Assembly: GCA_021789565.1 (NCBI GenBank)
Contig: JAJYJL010000370.1
Location: 1-7,425 of the forward strand
DNA: 7,425 nt
Direction: 5' to 3'
Source: Acidobacteriota bacterium
GTDB taxonomy: Bacteria > Acidobacteriota > Terriglobia > UBA7540
The translations under genes and the position numbers were made by a program. Shown one piece after another: positions 1 through 7,425 of the stretch. The notes under the pieces were generated by a model, which saw nothing but the letters and a program-made list of their open reading frames with translations, searched no databases and was not told the origin of the DNA. The number at the start of each line of letters is the position of its first letter. Position 1 is the stretch's first letter.

Positions 1-102
1 GGGTTCGTAACGAGCCACCAATTCCGAAAACGCAGACTCGTCGCCTGCGCATATTGCCTCCAGCAGCTTGTCGTCGTCCCGCACATCCCGTGGATTCGTC
101 AT
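1..102 (-). CDS. N-terminus of a probable ECF/sigma-70 family RNA polymerase sigma factor (partial)
   Basis: Reading the minus strand from ATG at 102-100 gives 34 codons open to the window edge (MTNPRDVRDDDKLLEAICAG, then DESAFSELVARYEP). The pattern 'LL.AI..GDE.AF.ELV.RYEP' is the usual beginning of ECF sigma factors, leading into the first helix of region 2, which binds core RNA polymerase and recognises the -10 element. A short SD-like AGG (plus-strand 108-110) precedes the ATG by five bases. Regions 2.2-4 lie outside the window, so the assignment rests on this N-terminal signature alone. The gene is divergent from the plus-strand gene at 463, and a perfect palindrome lies 15-26 nt upstream of its start. 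It could be another sigma-70-like protein, but the 'GDE.AF..LV.RY' spacing fits ECF well. Confidence 0.72.
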   Translation of the reverse strand, partial: MTNPRDVRDDDKLLEAICAGDESAFSELVARYEP

Positions 103-116
103 GATCGCCTAATTTT

Positions 117-128
117 TCGTTGCAACGA
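117..128. promoter_or_regulatory. Perfect 12-bp palindrome upstream of the sigma factor gene
   Basis: TCGTTGCAACGA reads the same on both strands with no spacer. It sits 15-26 nt before the ATG of the minus-strand sigma-factor gene, where a dimeric repressor could block transcription or early elongation. No regulator is visible for it and it occurs once here, so an operator role is inference. Confidence 0.35.
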
Positions 129-255
129 CCATCCCCCCAGCTATCAATGAGATGCTATTACATAGCGGTAAACTTCGTCCAGACTCCGTTTTTGAACGCA
201 AAACATCTGTCGCGCCAATTTAACGTTTGGGGGGGTAAAAGGTACTAATACAGTA

Positions 256-274
256 GAGCCCCAAATACGGGCTC
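256..274. other. Inverted repeat / potential hairpin
   Basis: GAGCCC (256-261) pairs perfectly with GGGCTC (269-274) around a 7-nt loop. No T-run follows on either strand, so it is not a standard intrinsic terminator. It may be part of a leader structure or an operator. Confidence 0.35.
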
Positions 275-304
275 AGGGAACGGACTGGTAATTAGGGTAG
301 CCGC

Positions 305-321
305 AGTGCTACGACGGCACT
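305..321. other. Short inverted repeat / potential hairpin
   Basis: AGTGC (305-309) pairs with GCACT (317-321) around a 7-nt loop, 31 nt after the previous hairpin. A 5-bp stem is weak on its own. The similar loop size and closeness to the 256-274 hairpin are the only reasons to list it. Confidence 0.22.
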
Positions 322-447
322 CATCCATTGGTTTTATAACTTCGCGCTGACCTCTCATTCTCCCCTGCGCTCCCCCGGTTCCGATTCCTCGCCAATAAAG
401 CTGCCCCTGAAGTGTGTCGCCGGACGCACCCGGGGAGGTCTGTCTCG

Positions 448-454
448 AAGGAGG
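448..454 (+). promoter_or_regulatory. Strong Shine-Dalgarno that decides the GTG start at 463
   Basis: AAGGAGG ends 8 nt before GTG 463-465. The open frame extends upstream to another GTG at 412, but nothing resembling a ribosome binding site precedes that codon. This site therefore places the start at 463. Confidence 0.8.
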
Positions 455-462
455 ATTTTCCA

Positions 463-1221
463 GTGGAGAGCGCCCTTCAGGTATTCGAACCGAACCCGCA
501 ATCGAATCTGGGTTATCCCGGCGTTCCAAAGGGTCGCCCGCAGCCAATCTGGGATCCTGATTTCGATGGAATCCTGAAGGCGGGCGCGGCCGCTGGACCA
601 TCGAAGCTTCGAAGAGCCATAGAGCGCATCAAGAAACTCGATCCTCGACTGACCGAGCACCAAATCCAAAAACGCACCGGCGAATTGAAATTGACCCGCT
701 GGAAGGAGCCATGGACGCAAGAAGAAAAGGATTTCCTCCTCGAGCGCGCGCGAGAATTTGCAGTTGCCGACATCGCCCGAGAGCTGGGGCGTACACGACG
801 AGCGGTTTATCTACAGCTTTGGAGAAGCCGCATGAGTGCCAGGTTCCAGGATGGATACACGCAGTACGAGCTGGCTCAGGCGCTCCATGTTTCGCCATTC
901 AGAATACGCCGGTGGGTTCGCCTCGGCTGGCTCACACTCTATGAGTGCCGCGTCAAGGACCGAGCGCTGGTGCGCTTTCTCGAATCGCATAGCAACGAAA
1001 TCGACGGCGCCCGTCTCGATAAGGATTTTCTTCTGTGGCTGCGAAGTCTTGGATTGCGCGAGGGCGGCGTCCACTCCCGCATGTGGTCCATCACGAGGAA
1101 GCACAGCTTGAAGGAGCATGTGTGCGGTCGATGCGGCCGCAAGGTGCGCGGTAATTCATTTCACCGCCATCTGAAACGCTGCCGAACGAAGATTCCTGTA
1201 TCCAGAAAAAACTTCCTTTGA
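463..1221 (+). CDS. Putative DNA-binding protein with Myb/SANT-like and HTH segments and a C-terminal C2HC zinc-finger-like motif
   Basis: A 252-residue protein from GTG 463, chosen because AAGGAGG lies 8 nt upstream. I do not recognise a named family. Two helical segments each open with tryptophan: residues about 30-75 (W30, 'DPRLTEHQIQKRTGEL') and 84-121 (W84, 'DIARELGRTRRAVYLQLWR'), the second looking Myb/SANT-like. Residues 132-157 (YTQYELAQALHVSPFRIRRW) read as a helix-turn-helix of the MerR/excisionase kind. Near the C-terminus, C221-x2-C224-x9-H234-x-H236-x3-C240 resembles a zinc-binding finger. The protein is rich in Arg/Lys, as expected for nucleic-acid binding. The next gene starts 14 nt after its stop and is probably co-transcribed. 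A likely role is a DNA-binding regulator or the recognition subunit of a mobile or defence cassette. That role is inference; the domain readings are moderately sure. Confidence 0.75.
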   Translation: MESALQVFEPNPQSNLGYPGVPKGRPQPIWDPDFDGILKAGAAAGPSKLRRAIERIKKLDPRLTEHQIQKRTGELKLTRWKEPWTQEEKDFLLERAREFAVADIARELGRTRRAVYLQLWRSRMSARFQDGYTQYELAQALHVSPFRIRRWVRLGWLTLYECRVKDRALVRFLESHSNEIDGARLDKDFLLWLRSLGLREGGVHSRMWSITRKHSLKEHVCGRCGRKVRGNSFHRHLKRCRTKIPVSRKNFL

Positions 1222-1235
1222 GGCATTTGGCCGAG

Positions 1236-2228
1236 ATGACACAAACAATAACGAGGCGAATTTGGCGGCCCGGCCGACTCGAGCTCCAAGTCTCAGAGAT
1301 TGCGCGCCAGATGGCGGCCCAACAAGCAGGGCGAATCCCATGGCCCATCCTGTACGAGGCGCGCGAGAAATACATCGAGTGGGAAGCCTTTTCACTCTGG
1401 GTGCGTGCCGTCGAAGATGTGGAGGGAACCGTTCCGGAATGGCTCGTCAAAATCATCAAACGGCGGTGTCGGGGATTACGGGAGATCTTCACGTGGGATG
1501 AGGTCCAGGGCTGGATCAATGGGCGGATTCTCGCGGCGCCCTCGCAGGAAGGCTGGATGGACGCTGTCGGATACTATGCGGCCCGCGACCTGCGCTCGCT
1601 CCGCAATCATGCGTACTGGGAATATTGCGAACGCGAATGGAAGCGTTCGAAGCCGGCCGTTTGTCCTTCTTTCCGCGATTGGCTGAAGGGATCAGAGCAT
1701 TGCAGTGACCGTGTCCTTGACGAATACGAAATGCGCGAGGAGAAACGCCAGCTCATTAAACTCATGCGGCGCGTGAATCTCCGAACGCTCCACCAAGCGG
1801 TCGAACGGTATGTTGAATGGGAAGTCTTCGCTTTCTGGACGCGGACCGCCCTCGAAAGCAACTTTTCGCTGCCGGCTGCGATTCAAAGGGAACTGAATCG
1901 GAAGTGTCCCGGTTTCTTGGCCACGGAAGCCGTGGCACGCGCCGCGAATCAGGCAGAAGAAACCTACTGCCGGTTCGACCGATTGGTCGAATGGATTGAG
2001 GAACGCAAGTTTGCCAAGGCCCGGAAGGAATGCTGGTTTGATGTTCTTCGGTACCAAGCGCGCCTCCATCCTCGGCATGCCCGCGTGACTGATTACTGGT
2101 ACGATTGGGGAGCAGAGCGGGAAAAACATCCCGCTGCACAATATCCTGCATTCAAAGAATGGCGTGGCGCCGCCGACCGCTACACCTTTGAGTTTGGTAA
2201 CACCCCCGAGGTTGTCAGCAAGCAGTAA
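1236..2228 (+). CDS. Uncharacterised tryptophan-rich protein made of two tandem repeats
   Basis: A 330-residue protein of no family I recognise. ATG 1236 is chosen because GAGG (1220-1223) lies 12 nt upstream. TTG 1218, whose TTGA would overlap the previous stop, is the alternative (336 residues). The protein is two diverged copies of one unit. Residues about 35-155 and 181-315 align with offset 146 (Y46-I-E-W49-E-x-F-x-x-W55 against Y192-V-E-W195-E-x-F-x-x-W201; P67/P213; C78/C224). After a roughly 14-residue insertion in copy 2 the offset becomes 160 (W93/W253, W107/W267, Y127-W128/Y287-W288, P144/P304, F146/F306, W149/W309). Eighteen tryptophans in 330 residues is extreme. No signal peptide, membrane span or catalytic motif is visible. 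The length and periodicity suggest an all-helical scaffold or binding protein working with the DNA-binding-like product of the upstream gene. Confidence 0.75.
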   Translation: MTQTITRRIWRPGRLELQVSEIARQMAAQQAGRIPWPILYEAREKYIEWEAFSLWVRAVEDVEGTVPEWLVKIIKRRCRGLREIFTWDEVQGWINGRILAAPSQEGWMDAVGYYAARDLRSLRNHAYWEYCEREWKRSKPAVCPSFRDWLKGSEHCSDRVLDEYEMREEKRQLIKLMRRVNLRTLHQAVERYVEWEVFAFWTRTALESNFSLPAAIQRELNRKCPGFLATEAVARAANQAEETYCRFDRLVEWIEERKFAKARKECWFDVLRYQARLHPRHARVTDYWYDWGAEREKHPAAQYPAFKEWRGAADRYTFEFGNTPEVVSKQ

Positions 2229-2500
2229 GTGTTGTTGACACCTAGCAGACAGGTTTTATTTGCATTCGACCCTTGCACCATTCTCCCAGTACAGGATCCT
2301 CGCACATTCAAGGTCGACCTGCCACCAGCCGCCCTTTCAGTGTGGCTGAGGTCTGATGACTTCGGATACAACACCTCGGGTCACCCTGCCGAAGACGTGA
2401 ATGGAAAAAACACCACGCGTCAGCCCCAATGTTTATAATCTGGATGGTCGCGTCTGGTGTAGAAATAGGAAGCTCGCTTGTGGGACGCCCCCGAAAGTGT
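2229..2500. other. Intergenic region before the DUF4365-like gene
   Basis: About 270 bases with no convincing gene. A 69-codon frame (2229-2438) runs through it, but it starts directly at the previous stop without an SD and has no recognisable motif. TTGACA at 2235-2240 matches a -35 box but has only a poor -10 16-17 nt later (TATTTG/ATTTGC). The better promoter signal is TATAAT at 2434-2439. No terminator-like hairpin was seen. Confidence 0.4.
2434..2439 (+). promoter_or_regulatory. Perfect TATAAT -10 box upstream of the DUF4365-like gene
   Basis: An exact TATAAT would place transcription start near 2446, leaving a leader of about 34-55 nt to the candidate starts at 2480 or 2501. The -35 position (around 2411-2416, CACCAC) is poor, so an activator or a weak promoter is implied. 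The box lies inside the longest open frame starting at 2429, which argues that translation begins further downstream. Confidence 0.4.
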
Positions 2501-4534
2501 ATGGATAGCAGTCAGAACATCCCCGATCTAGGGCCTCTTCCCAAGTCTGACGATAATGCAGAATTACAACGGAAGAGCGTCAAGGCCCTAAATGCCCTTC
2601 TTCAGGATCAGGACAATCTTATCTTCCGCGGTGAGCCAGTTGAAGATTATGGCGTCGACGGGAGTTTCGAACTCAAGATCGGCGGCCGCATGACGAACTT
2701 TCGTGCACAAGTGCAGCTAAAGGCCACCGCGTCCGTCGAGCCCAACCAAGATGGCAGTATATCTTTTCCGGTGCGCACGGCGAACTTAAACCACCTGCTC
2801 AATGGAACTTGCCCTGTCTATCTCCTGTTCGATGCAGGCACCAAGGATTTCTGGTACGTCTGGGCGCATGACGAGAGCCTCCGACTGCAAACGATCAATC
2901 CTGCCTGGAAAAACCAAGAGATGGTCACGCTTCGATTCACCGAACGTCTCGCGTTGGACAAGCTTTCAGTGATCGTCGACCGTGTGCTCCGTGACGGGCG
3001 CCTAATCCGTGAGATTCGCGATTCCCTTGCGCGTTCGACGACTAACGAACGGGTCGTGATCAGCATCGATTCCGCATCTCTTGCCGTAACTGACCCTATC
3101 CAAGCGCAGCATATATTGTTAGCGAGTGGTCCGACAATTGTTGCCGCTGGGTTCCCCTCGGAGGCGCTGCGATTACTGGATCTAATCGATCCCCAAACCA
3201 AGATTGTGGCGCGAATTCAACTTACTGCTGGCTACGCCCATTACATTCTAGGAAATCACTACGCCGCTCTGGGGCACATCCGTCAGGCGTTGGCTCGGGT
3301 GCAGGAGTTATCTCAGAGCGAGAGAAGCTTCCTTGACAATCTCAAAGATACCTGTGAGCTGCGCGTTGGCATAATTGATTACTCAACACACCGACAGAGG
3401 ACAGAGGCTCGGGCCCAAGCGATTGGAGGGCTTGCGCTGCTTCAGGAACGATTGGAGATGGCTTACTATCGGTCGTTGAGGGCACGCGACGAGGGGACAA
3501 GAGCCGCATTGACTAAGGAGGTCCGTGAAGTCGTTAGCCAAATTCTTGGTGATTCCGATGCAAGCGAAGCCGTAAAAGTTCAAGCACGGTTGACCCTTTT
3601 GCATGTCGAGGGTGCAGGCGCGACGTCAGCCGTAGCGCATCAGCTGGGATTGGATTGGATGCGTCAGCATCTTGCGACGACATACGGGACACACCTAGCC
3701 GCTGATTATCGGCAAGTGACCGCACGACTGGCCGATTGGGAGGCATCAGCGAACAATGCCCTCAAGGCTGCATACGACCTGGGACATCCGTTTCTGACAG
3801 CACAGGCATTGTCCATATGGGTGGCAATCTGCATTAGCCAATTGTTGAACAAGCGAATCGACGCCTTGTACCGCAACAAAGTCTTTCAAGTTCCCGAGGC
3901 GATTGCATCAAGAGCTCGGCAGTCGATCGCGACCGCTTCTGCGATCCTCGAACGAGCGGGGAGCGTAGAGGGTAAGCTCCGAATTAGCATTCTCCATGCG
4001 GATTTCCTCGAAATTACAGGCGACCTTGCAGCGGCCAAGAAGCTCGCGGCGGAAATTCGTCCAGAGGCTGAGGCTATGGGCTTCGCCGATATTGCTGGAC
4101 GAGCGAGCGACATCCTTGCGGAAAGGACGTTGCTGAAGGAGTTCGAGCGAGAAGAGGAACGCTTCAAGCAGACCGATGAAGATATCTGGTTCGCTCAACT
4201 AAGCGATGAAGAACTCCGAAGCCTTGCTCGTGACACACTCCAGACGCTAGGCATCCCCATGGACCGCTTGCAAATAGCGGAGCAGTCCTCCAGGAATGAT
4301 CGCGAGATCGCGCGCGAGCGTGTCCACTGGTGTCGGCACCTAGAATTATTGGAGAACCTTTCGCAGACACTTGATCCAGGAAGGGCCTTTATCAGCTTAC
4401 CGAACCGCAAATGCGTCTGCCAAAAGTTCGGTTACGAAACAAGGATCGAGACGTCCGAAGCGCAAACGCTGGTGGGCACGTTTAAGAAGATGTACTGCGC
4501 GGGCTGCGAGGCGCGCGACCCGAAACTGTCATGA
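2501..4534 (+). CDS. DUF4365-like (PD-(D/E)XK-type) protein with a helical solenoid-like region and C-terminal zinc-type cluster
   Basis: A 677-residue protein from ATG 2501. GTG 2480, with AGGA 9 nt upstream, is a real alternative. Residues about 14-125 match the DUF4365 pattern: 'E48-D-Y-G-V-D53-G-S-F-E57', 'VQLKAT' with Q72-x-K74, then 'PVYLLFDAGTKDFWYVW'. The acidic residue followed by Q/E-x-K is the active-site layout of the PD-(D/E)XK nuclease superfamily, so DNA or RNA cleavage is plausible but unproven. Residues about 195-560 are alanine/leucine-rich helices resembling a TPR-like solenoid (e.g. 'AGYAHYILGNHYAALGHIRQAL', 240-264). The tail has C638-x-C640 and C666-x2-C669, a likely metal site. 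DUF4365 proteins often occur in variable and defence-related loci. The neighbouring unknown genes fit that setting, but no partner confirms it. The gene ends 54 bp from a convergent gene. Confidence 0.8.
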   Translation: MDSSQNIPDLGPLPKSDDNAELQRKSVKALNALLQDQDNLIFRGEPVEDYGVDGSFELKIGGRMTNFRAQVQLKATASVEPNQDGSISFPVRTANLNHLLNGTCPVYLLFDAGTKDFWYVWAHDESLRLQTINPAWKNQEMVTLRFTERLALDKLSVIVDRVLRDGRLIREIRDSLARSTTNERVVISIDSASLAVTDPIQAQHILLASGPTIVAAGFPSEALRLLDLIDPQTKIVARIQLTAGYAHYILGNHYAALGHIRQALARVQELSQSERSFLDNLKDTCELRVGIIDYSTHRQRTEARAQAIGGLALLQERLEMAYYRSLRARDEGTRAALTKEVREVVSQILGDSDASEAVKVQARLTLLHVEGAGATSAVAHQLGLDWMRQHLATTYGTHLAADYRQVTARLADWEASANNALKAAYDLGHPFLTAQALSIWVAICISQLLNKRIDALYRNKVFQVPEAIASRARQSIATASAILERAGSVEGKLRISILHADFLEITGDLAAAKKLAAEIRPEAEAMGFADIAGRASDILAERTLLKEFEREEERFKQTDEDIWFAQLSDEELRSLARDTLQTLGIPMDRLQIAEQSSRNDREIARERVHWCRHLELLENLSQTLDPGRAFISLPNRKCVCQKFGYETRIETSEAQTLVGTFKKMYCAGCEARDPKLS

Positions 4535-4588
4535 TCCACTAGTGCTAACTATCCTAGAGGCTTCTGACGTCAAGCATCCATCGGAACG

Positions 4589-6582
<1,994 letters not shown>

Positions 6583-6636
6583 TCAAATCCACCGGAAGAG
6601 GGACGAGCGGTCGATATCCATGACGCCATTCAGGAC

Positions 6637-6656
6637 ATGAGAAAAGGTTCGACTGG
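6637..6656 (+). repeat. Array element copy 1
   Basis: ATGAGAAAAGGTTCGACTGG. It lies 22 nt upstream of the first sigma-54-type promoter, roughly -68 to -49 from its predicted start. The same copy lies about -170 to -151 from the second promoter, a distance usual for enhancer-binding proteins. Confidence 0.7.
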
Positions 6657-6678
6657 TGAAATTTTTGTGTAATTGAGC

Positions 6679-6693
6679 TGGCATAGCAATTGC
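6679..6693 (+). promoter_or_regulatory. Sigma-54 (RpoN) promoter P1
   Basis: TGGCATAGCAATTGC: GG (6680-6681) and GC (6692-6693) are 12 bp apart start-to-start, and the -12 part is TTGC, matching the RpoN consensus TGGCACG-N4-TTGC. Predicted transcription start is near 6705. A G+C inverted repeat (TCGGCC 6695-6700 / GGCCGA 6728-6733) follows. Confidence 0.65.
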
Positions 6694-6738
6694 GTCGGCC
6701 CAAGGGCTCGAGTGACTCCACTGGGCAGGCCGATATGC

Positions 6739-6758
6739 ATGAGAAACAATTCGACTGG
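6739..6758 (+). repeat. Array element copy 2
   Basis: ATGAGAAACAATTCGACTGG, identical to copy 4 and 102 bp after copy 1. It is 22 nt upstream of P2. Confidence 0.7.
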
Positions 6759-6780
6759 CGAAAATTATTTGGCACTAAGA

Positions 6781-6795
6781 TGGCACGAAGAATGC
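6781..6795 (+). promoter_or_regulatory. Sigma-54 (RpoN) promoter P2
   Basis: TGGCACGAAGAATGC carries the full TGGCACG half of the consensus and a GC exactly 12 bp from the GG. Predicted start is near 6807. An inverted repeat (TGCCGT 6793-6798 / ACGGCA 6820-6825) overlaps the -12 element and could affect promoter opening. Confidence 0.7.
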
Positions 6796-6839
6796 CGTAG
6801 AAGGTCGTTCCCGCCCCCGACGGCAAATCAGAGTCAAGG

Positions 6840-7425
<586 letters not shown>

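Larger units (their letters stand above)
103..462. other. Intergenic region between divergent genes, with several small inverted repeats
   Basis: No convincing gene lies in these 360 bases; frames here are short or shadow neighbouring genes. The region holds a 12-bp palindrome (117-128), hairpin-forming repeats at 256-274 and 305-321, a run of six C (133-138) and a run of seven G (229-235). CCCCCCA at 133-139 is perfectly complementary to TGGGGGG at 228-234, so the two could close a long loop. A TATAAC at 335-340 could be a -10 box for the gene at 463, but I see no matching -35. Confidence 0.5.

Noticed and set aside
412..462. Upstream GTG start giving a 269-residue version of the first plus-strand protein
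   Set aside because: There is no ribosome binding site before 412, while AAGGAGG sits 8 nt before GTG 463.
1091..2151. Long minus-strand frames opposite the two plus-strand genes
   Set aside because: They are antisense shadows of G+C-rich coding sequence. The plus-strand frames have a strong SD (463) and coherent internal repeats (1236-2228).
2229..2438. 69-codon frame downstream of the repeat-protein gene
   Set aside because: It begins directly at the previous stop without an SD, has no recognisable motif, and runs over the TATAAT of the next gene.
4535..4588. Bidirectional terminator between the convergent genes
   Set aside because: The 54-bp gap shows only a weak CTAG...CTAG repeat, with no G+C stem or T-run.

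Overview
The window carries seven protein-coding genes: five complete and two cut by the window edges. Between them lie unusually structured non-coding stretches. Moderately high G+C, frequent GTG starts with strong Shine-Dalgarno (SD) sequences, and the gene families (an ECF-type sigma factor start, a short squalene-hopene-cyclase-like barrel protein paired with a DUF362 protein, a MoxR-type ATPase) suggest a soil bacterium, perhaps Acidobacteriota. That placement is an impression from family content, not proof.

Layout. (1) 1-102, minus strand: first 34 codons of a probable ECF/sigma-70-like factor, with a perfect 12-bp palindrome just upstream. (2) 103-462: non-coding, with two small hairpins. 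(3) 463-2228, plus strand: a two-gene unit. The first product is a multi-domain DNA-binding-like protein (two Myb/SANT-like helical segments, a helix-turn-helix, a C-terminal C2HC zinc-finger-like motif). The second is a tryptophan-rich protein of unknown family built from two diverged tandem repeats. (4) 2229-2500: non-coding, with a perfect TATAAT. (5) 2501-4534, plus strand: a 677-residue protein with an N-terminal DUF4365-like PD-(D/E)XK-type domain, a long alpha-helical solenoid-like region and a C-terminal CxC...CxxC cluster. (6) 4589-6498, minus strand: a two-gene operon with an ATGA overlap, the cyclase-like protein followed by the DUF362 protein. (7) 6499-7191: a long intergenic region. 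(8) 7192-7425, plus strand: the start of a MoxR-type AAA+ ATPase.

The most striking part is the intergenic region 6637-7165. A 20-bp element (ATGAGAAA...TTCGACTGG) occurs four times in the same orientation, with start-to-start steps of 102, 101 and 121 bp. In the first three copies a textbook sigma-54 (RpoN) -24/-12 promoter (TGGCA-N7-TGC) follows after exactly 22 nt. The fourth copy keeps the 20-mer but has lost or never had the promoter, and is followed by a 10-bp perfect hairpin. Two more perfect hairpins lie between it and the MoxR gene. I read this as a tandem array of RpoN promoters, each with its own conserved upstream element. It would drive either small RNAs or the MoxR gene through a long structured leader.

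The plus-strand genes at 463-4534 look like an accessory cassette: uncharacterised DNA-binding and repeat proteins next to a nuclease-fold protein. A genome-defence or mobile-element role is possible but is inference only. The cyclase-like/DUF362 pair is probably one functional unit of unknown reaction.
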